Positions 28,890 to 38,056 are shown, numbered from the stretch's first letter. The stretch is DNA of 64,000 nucleotides from Botrimarina mediterranea (GCF_007753265.1 NZ_CP036349.1:1335363-1399362); one strand, 5' to 3'. Numbers and translations: made by a program. The notes: generated by a model not told the origin, from the letters alone.

Positions 28890-29651
28890 ATGCAGTGGCA
28901 CGGAACGTGGCCGGAACAACCTAACAACGGCTTTCGAGCACTGGAACGCTCGGGGGCGTTTTGGAAGACCCCGACCGTGGAAGATCGATCACTTCAACCG
29001 CCGCTGATCGTCGCCGCTTACGCGCGGTACCTGAGCGATCAAGACTCGGCGACCTTTATCCGCGACGTCGCGAGGCACTACACGTGCCCGACGCTCGAGC
29101 GTCTCGCCCAGATGTCCGACCGCTCGGGGCGCCGCGCGGCGGTGCTCGCGCTGGGCTTCATGGGCGACTACAACTCGAACGCCGTTGTCGGCCGGGCGCT
29201 GACCGACCGTGACCGCGGCGTCCGCACGATCGCCGAGAACGCGATCCAGGACCTCTGGGTCCGCGTCGGGAGTCGCGAGCAGCGGCTCACGCTGCGTTGT
29301 GTGATCCGGCTCAATCAGACCAAGCGTTACGACGACGCCATCCAGATGGCGACCGAGTTGATCCACGAGTCGCCGTGGATCGCCGAGGCGTGGCGCCAAC
29401 GCGGCGCTGCGCATTACAATCTCGCCCAGTACGAGGCCGCGATCCGCAACTGCCATCAGGCGTTGGAGATCAATCCGTACCACTTTGCCGCGGCGACGGG
29501 CATCGGGCAGTCGTACTTGTTCCAGGACAACCCCGTGGCGGCGCTCGACTCGTTCCGCCGAGCGCTCCGTCTCAACCCGGGCTTGGAAGACGTCCGCGCC
29601 CAGGTGATCAAGCTCCAGCGATCGATACGCGACGAGAGCGATGCGGAGTAG
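28890..29651 (+). CDS. HEAT-repeat and TPR protein
   Basis: The 253-residue product has an N-terminal part with HEAT-like repeats (RLAQMSDRSGRRAAVLAL, RALTDRDRGVRTIAENAI) and a C-terminal half with two to three TPR motifs (AWRQRGAAHYNLAQYEAA, AATGIGQSYLFQDNPVAAL). These are protein-protein interaction scaffolds. The start is ATG at 28890, though an upstream TTG at 28866 also keeps the frame. No signal peptide is seen, so it is probably cytoplasmic. Its partner is unknown. Confidence 0.75.
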   Translation: MQWHGTWPEQPNNGFRALERSGAFWKTPTVEDRSLQPPLIVAAYARYLSDQDSATFIRDVARHYTCPTLERLAQMSDRSGRRAAVLALGFMGDYNSNAVVGRALTDRDRGVRTIAENAIQDLWVRVGSREQRLTLRCVIRLNQTKRYDDAIQMATELIHESPWIAEAWRQRGAAHYNLAQYEAAIRNCHQALEINPYHFAAATGIGQSYLFQDNPVAALDSFRRALRLNPGLEDVRAQVIKLQRSIRDESDAE

Positions 29652-29664
29652 CGATGTCGTCCGT

Positions 29665-29692
29665 GGCGCTACCCGCGGCTAGCGCCGACGGC
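29665..29692 (-). repeat. Dispersed palindromic 3'-end repeat, copy 5 (partial)
   Basis: Minus-strand GCCGTCGGCGCTAGCC followed by GCGGGTAGCGCC, 15 nt after the stop of the HEAT/TPR gene and 35 nt before the end of the convergent thioredoxin gene. Confidence 0.65.
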
Positions 29693-29726
29693 GCCCGTCG
29701 ATAATTCGTCGGGTGGTTCATCGAGC

Positions 29727-30875
29727 TCAGCGGATGAACGAGCTGCTGGCGGGCATCGCGGCGACGCGCTGGGCGCCCTGGGCGTAAGCCGTCGGATTGC
29801 TCCAGAACTTCTCGAGCGATTGCTCATTCGCGAAGAGGTAGAAGCGGCCCTCGTATTCGACGGCGAACTCACGCACGCCGGGGACGCTCTGTTGCTTGTC
29901 CACAGCCGCGACGGGGTCGCTGCCCGAGAGGACCGGGCTGAACGCGTCGGGGTTGGCAAGGAACGCCTTCTGCGCCTCTTGGCTGGCGAACAAGTAGGTA
30001 CGGCCGTGGTGGATAGCGCCCCAGCGGATGTCGCCCTTCGCCCAACGCCACTCGTTCTTCATCGTCACAGGGCAGAAACCCTCGAAGCCCAACGCGGGGC
30101 TCCCCGGCGGCAACTGCGGCGTCGCGCTGGCGACTACCGGCTGCTGTTGCGATTGCGGCGATTGGGTCGGCGTCTGCGGCTGAATCGGCGGTTGCGGCGG
30201 CGCCTGAGCCGCCATCGCCGCGGGGTTCAACTGCTGCTGCGGAGCGGCCTGTTGCTGAGCGGTCGCTTCGGCAGGCGCCATCGCTTGCGGCTGGGCGGCG
30301 TAAGGGTTGCTCGCTGCGTACAGGTTGTCCGCCGACGGAGCGCCTTGCGGCTGCGCCGGCGCCGTTGGCGTCGACGCGTTGTTACTAGCGTACGTCGAAC
30401 CAGGGGCTGGAGCCGCGGCGGCCGCTGCTGCGTACGCGCTGCCGGCTTGGGTGCGGTAGGCGCGGGCCACTTGCGACGTCACGCCGACATACTCCATCGG
30501 AGTCGAGGGGCTGACGAAGGAGTGGACGAGCTGGCCTTGGGCGGTGACGACCACGTCCGTGGGGACTCGCGTCACGCCATAGGCCTGAGCAATCTCGGGC
30601 GACTCGTTCGCGTTCACCTTGACGGGGACGTACTCATTCGCAACCGCTATGGCGACTTGCGGCTGCGCGAAGACCCGCGTTTCGAGCAGCTTGCAAGGTC
30701 CGCAACTCTCGGTCCAGAAGTGAACGAGCAATAGCTTGCCCGTCTTTTGCGCTTCGGCGCGGGCGGCTTGGAAGTCGGTGCGCCAAGCCATCCCCTCCGA
30801 TTGCGCCAGGACCGGCGACACGCAGACGGCGAGCAGCCACAGGACGAGCGATGAACGAGTTCCCCTAGCACGCAT
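29727..30875 (-). CDS. Periplasmic thioredoxin-like protein with two C-terminal YHS-like repeats
   Basis: The 382-residue product has a signal peptide, a thioredoxin fold with the CGPC active site (C58, C61), then a 120-residue Ala/Gln/Pro-rich linker. The last 125 residues hold two similar modules that start with GFEGFCPVTMKNEWRWAKG and FAVEYEGRFYLFANEQSL and resemble YHS domains (metal-binding, often with Cu or Hg). I chose the ATG at 30875; an earlier in-frame ATG at 30899 exists. The fusion suggests an envelope redox protein that handles a metal or disulfide; this is inference. Confidence 0.8.
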   Translation of the reverse strand: MRARGTRSSLVLWLLAVCVSPVLAQSEGMAWRTDFQAARAEAQKTGKLLLVHFWTESCGPCKLLETRVFAQPQVAIAVANEYVPVKVNANESPEIAQAYGVTRVPTDVVVTAQGQLVHSFVSPSTPMEYVGVTSQVARAYRTQAGSAYAAAAAAAPAPGSTYASNNASTPTAPAQPQGAPSADNLYAASNPYAAQPQAMAPAEATAQQQAAPQQQLNPAAMAAQAPPQPPIQPQTPTQSPQSQQQPVVASATPQLPPGSPALGFEGFCPVTMKNEWRWAKGDIRWGAIHHGRTYLFASQEAQKAFLANPDAFSPVLSGSDPVAAVDKQQSVPGVREFAVEYEGRFYLFANEQSLEKFWSNPTAYAQGAQRVAAMPASSSFIR

Positions 30876-30899
30876 GGCGTATAACCCTTCGTCGGGCAA

Positions 30900-32157
30900 G
30901 CTTGATTGAGGTTGGGCGCTTGGCGGCGGACGCCAAATTGGCCGGCCTGAGCCGATCCGCGCCTGGTCTGTTCATCGGCCCAAGAGGCGACGCCATCTGT
31001 GCGTTTCCTAAGGGATTTTCCGGATTTTCCGAATGATCCAGCTATCACGACGGGGCAGCGGTTTAGGGGGGCTTCTGGAAAAACCGGTGGTGAGTGCGCT
31101 TGACACGCCCGAAATCGCGGGGAATACTCCCGCTAGTAGCACGTCCCGAGTGCTTCCGCTCCGCCATCGTATTCGGCTGCCGGAAGCTAGCGTTCCTGAG
31201 CCCGTTTGCTTAGAAGGTTCGCTAGGACGAAGCCCCCGTTGTGACAGGTCCACGGCAGTTTGGCAGTGCCGCTGGCGAGTCGCTCCGCTCCACGCTTTCG
31301 TGCGTCTTTGCTCTGCCCGCTAGGGGCCCACCGTGGGCCTTTTGTGAGTTCAAAGCGTCGAAAACTGGATTTGTGGGCCTAGCCGACTCGTGCGTTGCTG
31401 CCCGTCGAGGGCCTTTCGCCCCGGCTGCGAGGCGTAGGCTTCGCTCCAACGCCGGTGGGTGTCGTGCTTTGCCCTGCTGTTGGATTCCTTCGACGGATCG
31501 GCCTGGACTCCAGGCCCTTTAGGTGGCGACATTTGGCTGGCGACTGGTAGCTGACGATTGGCAGACGCTTGTCGCAACCGAGGCATTCGGCTAACAAAGC
31601 AGCATCGCAATGGTTGCCGCCAATAAGGCGGCCGTCACGGCGTGGCAGACGTTGGCCAAGCGTAGGTCGGCTCGACGGGTCCGGTTGGTTTTCTTCGATG
31701 TCTTGTTCGGCGTGGTTCCTCGGGACGCGGCGGGCAATAACTTGCGGAGAGCCGATCCCTCAGGCCATCCGTTGCGTAGCAGGAGCGGGCATGATGCTCA
31801 CTCCTATTTGGTTGGACTATTCCTCCACCCCCTGAAGCATCGCGGGAACGCCTCTTTCGGAGCCGCCCACGATCGCCAGCACAGGAAGCCGCTGGGACGA
31901 CGCTGATCACAAGACACTCGGCGGCGCTAGTAGAGCGCGGTTGAGATGCCTCCTGTCGGCGAAAAAAGAATTCGTCCCTCAGTCTTTAACAAGAAACCTC
32001 TTTCTGACACGCGGGCCGCGTTCGGCCGCGATCTCCCCCACACTGCACAGCATTTAGTAAGTAGTTACGTCGAATTCACCGACGCCCTGTCCGACGACGG
32101 AGGCCCCTGGGGGGCCGGATCGCGCGACGGGCGCACTTCACGAAGCGTTTTCCCCCT
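30900..32157. other. 1.26-kb gene-free region upstream of rho
   Basis: No frame in this interval shows believable protein composition. It contains a good promoter at 31100-31128 on the plus strand. The part 31226-31600 has mixed GC and short hairpins, for example around AGGGGCCCACCGTGGGCC (31320-31337). It may be a long rho leader, a non-coding RNA, or a decayed dispersed repeat. I could not match it to tmRNA, RNase P RNA or SRP RNA by their conserved motifs. Confidence 0.45.
31100..31128 (+). promoter_or_regulatory. Predicted sigma70-type promoter upstream of rho
   Basis: TTGACA (31100-31105), a 17-bp spacer and AATACT (31123-31128). A start near 31135 would give a leader of about 1.02 kb before rho, or transcribe a separate RNA. 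Confidence 0.55.
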
Positions 32158-33468
32158 ATGGCGATGGCCGGTAAGAAGCAGCAGCGTTCTGGCGGAAGGT
32201 TCCGCGGACGCAATAACCAAAACAACAATCAAGGCGGCGGCCAGGGCGGTCGCGGCAACTTCCGCAACCGCAACAACCAGCGGCGTCGCGGGCCTGGCGG
32301 TTACGATCAGCAGGGCGACAAGGAAGGCGACTTCGACGTCTCCGCCGACCTGGTTCCCGCGTCGGGCGTCCTCGAGATGCATCCCAACGGGTACGGTTTC
32401 CTCCGCGACCCCTCGACGAACTTCGTCCGCGAGCGGACGGACCCCTTCGTTCCCGGGACGATTATCGAGAAGTACGGCCTCCGCGAAGGCATCATGCTTA
32501 GCGGCATGGTGCAGCAGCAGAGGCGCGACCAGGGCCCGCGGATGCGCGAGCTGCTCGATGTCGAAGGCCTCGAGCCCGACAAGTACCTAGCGATCAAGCC
32601 GTTCGACAGCCTCACCGCGATCACTCCGCAAGAGTGGTACCGTCTCGAGACGGGCCCCGAGCCGCTGACGACGCGGGTGATGGACCTCCTCTGCCCGCTC
32701 GGAAAGGGCCAGCGTGCGCTGTTGGTCGCACCGCCGCGGACGGGCAAGACGGTGCTCACGCAGCACATCTCCAACGCGATCGCCGAGAACTACCCGTACG
32801 TGAATCTCATCGTGTTGCTCATCGACGAGCGGCCCGAAGAAGTCACCGACATGCGGCGTAGCGTGAATGGCGAGGTGCTCGCGAGCAGCCTCGACTGCGA
32901 CGTCGAATCGCACGTCCGCCTCGCTCAGCTCACCATCGAGCGCTGCAAGCGCCTCACCGAGATGGGCAAGGACGTGTTCCTGCTCATGGACTCGATCACG
33001 CGCCTAGCGCGGGCGTTCAATAAGTGGGTCGGCAACACGGGCCGCACGATGTCGGGCGGCGTCGACATCAAGGCGATGGACATCCCCAAGAAGCTCTTCG
33101 CAACCGCCCGCGCGTTCGAAGAGGGGGGCTCGCTCACCGTTGTCGGCACCGCACTGATCGACACCGGCAGCCGGATGGACGACCTGATCTTCCAGGAGTT
33201 CAAGGGCACCGGCAACATGGAGGTGGTGCTCGACCGCCGCTTGTCCGACCGCCGCATCTGGCCGGCGATCGACCTGGAGCAATCCGGCACGCGTCGCGAA
33301 GAGAAGCTGCTCACGCCCGAGATGCTGCACGCCGCGACGATGCTCCGCCGCACGCTAAGCAGCATGCACCCGATCGACGCGATGGAACAATTGACGACGA
33401 AACTGGCAAAGCTCAAGAGCAACGCCGAGTTCATCGATATGATCCAAGCGGCGCGAGCGATGGACTAA
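32158..33468 (+). CDS. rho: Transcription termination factor Rho
   Basis: The 436-residue product is Rho with the RNA-binding cold-shock-like domain (LEMHPNGYGFLR), Walker A at 190-198 (APPRTGKTV), the Walker B region LLIDERPEEV and the R-loop/Q-loop segments up to the C terminus. The first 60 residues form an Asn/Arg/Gly/Gln-rich disordered segment before the RNA-binding domain, where many Rho proteins carry insertions that may phase-separate or bind RNA. It has no neighbour with which it forms an operon; a 1-kb interval and a promoter lie upstream. Confidence 0.96.
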   Translation: MAMAGKKQQRSGGRFRGRNNQNNNQGGGQGGRGNFRNRNNQRRRGPGGYDQQGDKEGDFDVSADLVPASGVLEMHPNGYGFLRDPSTNFVRERTDPFVPGTIIEKYGLREGIMLSGMVQQQRRDQGPRMRELLDVEGLEPDKYLAIKPFDSLTAITPQEWYRLETGPEPLTTRVMDLLCPLGKGQRALLVAPPRTGKTVLTQHISNAIAENYPYVNLIVLLIDERPEEVTDMRRSVNGEVLASSLDCDVESHVRLAQLTIERCKRLTEMGKDVFLLMDSITRLARAFNKWVGNTGRTMSGGVDIKAMDIPKKLFATARAFEEGGSLTVVGTALIDTGSRMDDLIFQEFKGTGNMEVVLDRRLSDRRIWPAIDLEQSGTRREEKLLTPEMLHAATMLRRTLSSMHPIDAMEQLTTKLAKLKSNAEFIDMIQAARAMD

Positions 33469-33540
33469 CTTTTTGGCGGTCTCCACTCGGCTGACGCCGA
33501 GATGTCGCCACGCTTATGATGGGTATGCGAGCGTGAACTC

Positions 33541-33622
33541 GCACAAGGCGTGGCGGGGTCTAGGCGGAGACCGCAAGCGGCAGCTTGCACAAGGCGTGGC
33601 GAAGTTCTGGCGTAGCCAGACT
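33541..33622. repeat. Tandem GCACAAGGCGTGGCG repeats upstream of tRNA-Ser
   Basis: Two copies of GCACAAGGCGTGGCG (33541 and 33587) are each followed by a GTC/TTC-GGCG-AG pattern with self-complementary ends. A similar motif lies beside tRNA-Gly at 21413. Confidence 0.6.
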
Positions 33623-33639
33623 GAGACCGTTCAGAAACC

Positions 33640-33722
33640 GGAGGGTAGGCGAATTGGCTAGCGGCCTGATTGGAATTCAGGTGCCGGGCAACCGGTTGCG
33701 GGTTCGAGTCCCGTGCCCTCCG
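33640..33722 (+). tRNA. tRNA-Ser (GGA)
   Basis: An 83-nt class II tRNA: acceptor GGAGGGT/GCCCTCC, D arm around TTGGCTAG, anticodon stem CCTGA/TCAGG with loop TTGGAAT (anticodon GGA), a long variable arm and T arm GGGTTCGAGTCCC; discriminator G. No CCA encoded. Confidence 0.95.
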
Positions 33723-33738
33723 CTGAATTGAAACGACG

Positions 33739-33768
33739 CAAGGGCGGTCCCGAGAGGGGCCGCCCTTG
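33739..33768 (+). terminator. Terminator after tRNA-Ser
   Basis: CAAGGGCGGTCCC and GGGGCCGCCCTTG pair around a short loop, then GTTCGTTCT follows. It lies 17 nt after the tRNA. Confidence 0.7.
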
Positions 33769-33897
33769 GTTCGTTCTGGGGGGTCGTTTGGGGCGTGATT
33801 TTACGTGGCGTTTTGTATTCGGAAATGGCCGCGCGATCCTTTAAAATACACGCTCACGAGTTGGGGATTGAGCGAGCGCCTGCACCCTCGGCCGCTG

Positions 33898-33971
33898 TGA
33901 GCCTACGACGCGAGTCGTGGGAGGGAGTCTGGTGCCCGCTTCCCTCCCACGACTCGCGCCGTGGGCTCGCC
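33898..33971. repeat. Imperfect inverted repeat of the GGCGAGCC family
   Basis: Left arm GAGCCTACGACGCGAGTCG onward to GTGGGAGGGA, right arm TCCCTCCCACGACTCGCGC onward to CGTGGGCTCGCC; two mismatches. The rest of the 410-base interval before the next gene (33723-34135) holds no gene I can support. Confidence 0.75.
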
Positions 33972-34135
33972 AGAGAACGTGCTGGATGGGGGCGAAACCT
34001 CTACGCTTCGGCGTTCAGCGCTGAGATTTTGGGACAGAGAACAGAATCGATTTGCCGCCGCTGACGAAATCGCGGGTACGATGGCGGCGATCGAATTGAG
34101 GCGGTTGGAAACTACTTTTCGGCGGGCGTAACGAC

Positions 34136-37100
34136 GTGATGAGACGACGAAACCTGTTCCTAGCGGTCTGCTTTGCCCTGGCCAGCGCGTGGCTTGCGGG
34201 GAGCGTCTCGTTGGCGGCGGTGACGACGACGGGGCAGGTTGATCCGTCGGACCCGGCGACTTGGACTTCGTCGACGAATGTCTATATCGGCCGAACCGAA
34301 GACGGTGGTGTCGTCTTCGATTCAGGAGCCAGTGTTAGCTCGCAATGGTCCTACATTGGAGGAGTCGGCTCATCGGAAGTTGTCGGATCAGCGACCGTCG
34401 ATGGCGCCGGCTCAATCTGGAACACTGGACCGCTGTACATAGGCTTTCACGGCAATGGAGCACTGAGCATTCAGAATGGCGGCAGGGTCGAATCGGGCCA
34501 GATCTCGATTGCCGCTCGTGAGGGAAGTAGTGGAGCAGTAGTTGTTTCCGGTACAGATTCGAGGCTTCTAGGGTATAGCTTGGTCGTGGGAGACTCGGCG
34601 CACGGGATGCTTACGATTGAAGATGGCGGTATTGTCGAAATCACCGGTGGAACCTTTGCAGCTCTCGGAACTATTGTCTTTAATAATGGTGTCCTTCGGA
34701 CGACTAGCTTCAGTGGAGGAAGTGAGCAGCTTGAAGGGATTGGTGAGATTTACACCAGAGGGCTTGTCCCGGACTTCGACCTTATCTTTGATGCACAATT
34801 AGGCCTTCAACAGCAGTATCTCTTCGATAGCCGTGCCGGTCAGCACGTCACGCTCCATCTGGATATGACCGACGAAGACTATGGGGCGCTCGGCGCCGGG
34901 TACAATGGCATAGGAAGCTTAACCATCGCTGACGGTAGGTCTGTTCAGTCGTATTCTGGCACCCTCGGGTCACGCTTTGGATCGAATGGGACTGCCACCG
35001 TCTCAGGTCCGAGCACTACATGGCGCTCTGGGTTCTTACAAGTCGGGCTCGAAGGCGTTGGGATACTCGACATCAGTGACGGTGGATTGGTGCAGAGCGA
35101 TGAGACTGTTTATTTAGGAAGGTACTTGGGATCGACAGGAACTTTGACGGTGTCAGGAGCCGGTTCACGCTGGGAAGGCGGTCCATCCTATATCGGTTAT
35201 GGTGGTGAGGGCTCCTTGTCGATCGAGAATGGGGCCTCGGCGATGAGCCGTGATGTCTCTTTGGGGCATTTGGCGGATGCAAACGGCGTCGCCACGCTGA
35301 GCGGCGCTGGGACCACCTGGGATATCCAGATGGGCATTACTGTTGGGAGTGCAGGCCAGGGTGCGCTGAATGTCCTTGACGGCGCCACCCTGCGTAGTCG
35401 CACGACGGACATCGGACGTAGCAGCGGATCAAGCGGGATCGTGACCGTTGCCGGCAGCGGCTCCAATTGGCAGATGACCAACAGCATTTACATTGGACGT
35501 GGTGGAACTGGCACACTTAACATTCAGGACGGCGGCGTGGTCATCAATGAACGTGGTTGCGTCGCGAACGACTATTACTCCAAGGGGACCGTTAGCGTTA
35601 GTGGAGCGAACTCGAGATGGAACATTACCGAGGGCGTTCTAATCGTCGGATATCGGGGTGAAGGTATACTCAATATTTCAGATGGCGCTACGGTGAGCGA
35701 TGCGTATAGCGAGCTGTATGTTGGATACGACTTTTCCAGTGGGACGGTGAATGTAAGCGGTCCGACCACTGTATGGAGCAATTCTGCGACGCTCTATTTA
35801 GGGAACAATGGTGCCGGCTACCTCAGCATTACGGAGGGTGCTACGGCAAGCAACGCTTCGGCCCGTGTTAGAGGTTCAGTGTCGGTTGCGGGGGCAGGAT
35901 CGTCTTGGACATGCAACGGCTCACTCAATGGTTTCGCTGGCTGGCTGACGATCGAAGACGGGGCGGCGGTGACCACCGGTGCAGCTAATATAGCTACTTG
36001 GCAGGACGGTTCGTTTTCTGTAACGGTCGCAGACGCGGGCTCCGTCTGGAACAGCGATGGCTTTCTCAAGATAGGCGAAAGAGGCAAAGGCACTCTGAAC
36101 GTCCTAAGAGGCGCCGTCGTGAATAGTGCAGGAGGCACAATTGCGAGCAGTAGTGGCTCCGTTAGCAGCGTCCTCATTTCAGGGTCGGGGTCGGCGTGGA
36201 ATGCGCCAGGCAATCTGTACGTCGGGGCTATCGGTAAGGCGACGCTCACCATTGAAGCAGGCGCTTCACTGACAACCACGACAGCGTTCATCGCGAACCA
36301 CAGCCTTGCTGTAAGCGAAGCTACGGTAACTGGCGTCGGGTCAATCTGGCGCAATATTGATGGCTTGACTGTGGGAGTCGGTGGGGCTGGGACGCTCCGA
36401 ATCGCCGATCACGGCACGTTAGAGGTAGGAAAAGATACTGTCGTGGGATCGGAGACGAGCGCAGTTGGTCGTATCCTCTTCGACAATGGTGTGCTCTCAA
36501 CCACGGGTCTCGTCGCAGGTAGTGATCAACTCGACGGTGTTGGAACGATCTACACGCAGAAGATCCTTTCTGACGTTGCCCTCACATTTGACTCGCCGTC
36601 ATCGCTGCAACAGCAGATCCATCTCAGCAATCGGCCGGGGCAAGACATTACGATTCACCTCGACATGACCGAGCAATCCAACGCCGTTCTCGGCGCCGGT
36701 TACCGGGGCGTCGGGTCCTTTGCCATCGCCAACGGGGTTGTGATGTCTTCTACGGAAGGAATTTTGGGTTATCACACTGATTCGCAAGGAACGGCTACAG
36801 TTAGCGATGTCGGTTCCGCATGGGGAGTCGAAGGCAATCTTCGGGTCGGGCGATACGGGAGTGGGTCGCTCAGCATCGAGAACGGGGCTCGCGTCAGTAG
36901 TTCAGCGGGACTACTTGGGGATGAAAAGGGCTCACAGGGCGAAGCGACTGTGGCAGGCCAAGGCTCGTCGTGGATTAATAGCGCCGATCTGAGCGTGGGT
37001 CGGTACGGAAGCGGAGCACTTACGATTCAAGATGGGGGAGTCGTCGCAAGCTCGGTCGCTATCATTGGCCAATGGACTGGATCGAACGGCGCTGTCGTCG

Positions 37101-38056
37101 TCACAGGTGCCGGCTCGCAACTGAGAGTTGCGAACGAAATCCATGTCGGACGTTTTGGAGCTGGATCGATGTTAATTTCCAGCGGAGGCGAAGTTGTCGT
37201 TGGGGCGCCCGCCATAGCTCGCGACCTCACGATTGCCCAATCAGGTGGACCGGCTACGGTTACTCTCGATAAAGGTGGCGCGCTTCGGTTGCATAGGGGG
37301 AGGATTCGATCAGGCTCTGTCGCCGCCGCTGCCTTCAACTTCAACGGCGGCCGACTCGAAGGCGTCGGAACTTACCAAGTTGGCGCCGGGCTCACGCAGA
37401 ACGGCGGCGTTCTTGCGCCAGGCAACTCGGCCGGTGTCACAACTATCAACGGCTTCTACGACCTGGCGGACGGCGCCCTAGAGATCGAGCTGCTCGGCGG
37501 CAGCGGCGCCGCGGGCGTGGGCTTTGACCAACTCGTCGTCAACAACGGCGTGACGCTTGGCGCCGAGTCACAACTGAATCTCGTGCTCGGCTACGCCGCG
37601 ACGGTTGGCGACTCGTTCTTGATTGTTGACAGTAGGAACTCCAACGCGATTAGCGGCACATTCGCCAACGATGACGCCTTGGTGGCGGATTACGAATCGC
37701 TGCGTTACTCGTTCGCGCTCGACTACGCCGCCGGGACGGGGAACGACATCGCCCTTACCGTCGCGTCGGTCGCGCTCATCGGCGACTACAACGGCGACGG
37801 GCTCGTCGATGCGGCGGACTACACCGTTTGGCGGGACGCCGTTGGGTCGAACGTGGCGGCTTACGCCGGGGCGGATGGGAATGGGGACGGGGTCGTCGAT
37901 GACGAAGACCATGCCGTGTGGATGGCCCACTACGGGGCTTCGATCGAAGCGGCGCTGGCGCAGGCCGTGCCGGAGCCGGGAGGCGTTGGGTTGGCGGTCT
38001 TGGCGGCGATCATTGGTGGATGCCGTCAAAAAGGGTTTAGCCGATCCGCTTCCTGA
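34136..38056 (+). CDS. Autotransporter-like repeat protein with dockerin-like and PEP-CTERM C terminus
   Basis: The 1,306-residue product has a signal peptide, then about 20 degenerate units of 45-50 residues built on the pattern GSxW, xLYIG, GxGxLxIxxGG, V typical of passenger beta-helices of autotransporters (PATR-like). A larger duplicated block (RAGQHVTLHLDMTDED and RPGQDITIHLDMTEQS) occurs twice. Near the C terminus lie two EF-hand-like loops (DYNGDGLVDAADYTVW and DGNGDGVVDDEDHAVW) and a PEP-CTERM tail (VPEPGGVGLAVLAAIIGG) with a basic end. No beta-barrel is present, so it cannot use the autotransporter route. The DNA has lower GC and a wider codon use than neighbours, which suggests acquired DNA. 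Confidence 0.88.
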   Translation: MMRRRNLFLAVCFALASAWLAGSVSLAAVTTTGQVDPSDPATWTSSTNVYIGRTEDGGVVFDSGASVSSQWSYIGGVGSSEVVGSATVDGAGSIWNTGPLYIGFHGNGALSIQNGGRVESGQISIAAREGSSGAVVVSGTDSRLLGYSLVVGDSAHGMLTIEDGGIVEITGGTFAALGTIVFNNGVLRTTSFSGGSEQLEGIGEIYTRGLVPDFDLIFDAQLGLQQQYLFDSRAGQHVTLHLDMTDEDYGALGAGYNGIGSLTIADGRSVQSYSGTLGSRFGSNGTATVSGPSTTWRSGFLQVGLEGVGILDISDGGLVQSDETVYLGRYLGSTGTLTVSGAGSRWEGGPSYIGYGGEGSLSIENGASAMSRDVSLGHLADANGVATLSGAGTTWDIQMGITVGSAGQGALNVLDGATLRSRTTDIGRSSGSSGIVTVAGSGSNWQMTNSIYIGRGGTGTLNIQDGGVVINERGCVANDYYSKGTVSVSGANSRWNITEGVLIVGYRGEGILNISDGATVSDAYSELYVGYDFSSGTVNVSGPTTVWSNSATLYLGNNGAGYLSITEGATASNASARVRGSVSVAGAGSSWTCNGSLNGFAGWLTIEDGAAVTTGAANIATWQDGSFSVTVADAGSVWNSDGFLKIGERGKGTLNVLRGAVVNSAGGTIASSSGSVSSVLISGSGSAWNAPGNLYVGAIGKATLTIEAGASLTTTTAFIANHSLAVSEATVTGVGSIWRNIDGLTVGVGGAGTLRIADHGTLEVGKDTVVGSETSAVGRILFDNGVLSTTGLVAGSDQLDGVGTIYTQKILSDVALTFDSPSSLQQQIHLSNRPGQDITIHLDMTEQSNAVLGAGYRGVGSFAIANGVVMSSTEGILGYHTDSQGTATVSDVGSAWGVEGNLRVGRYGSGSLSIENGARVSSSAGLLGDEKGSQGEATVAGQGSSWINSADLSVGRYGSGALTIQDGGVVASSVAIIGQWTGSNGAVVVTGAGSQLRVANEIHVGRFGAGSMLISSGGEVVVGAPAIARDLTIAQSGGPATVTLDKGGALRLHRGRIRSGSVAAAAFNFNGGRLEGVGTYQVGAGLTQNGGVLAPGNSAGVTTINGFYDLADGALEIELLGGSGAAGVGFDQLVVNNGVTLGAESQLNLVLGYAATVGDSFLIVDSRNSNAISGTFANDDALVADYESLRYSFALDYAAGTGNDIALTVASVALIGDYNGDGLVDAADYTVWRDAVGSNVAAYAGADGNGDGVVDDEDHAVWMAHYGASIEAALAQAVPEPGGVGLAVLAAIIGGCRQKGFSRSAS

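Noticed and set aside
31569-31910. Short frames of 88-98 codons on both strands in the rho upstream interval
   Set aside because: They have Arg/Ser-rich composition without domains, and no start with a ribosome site. The promoter position suggests RNA or leader instead.
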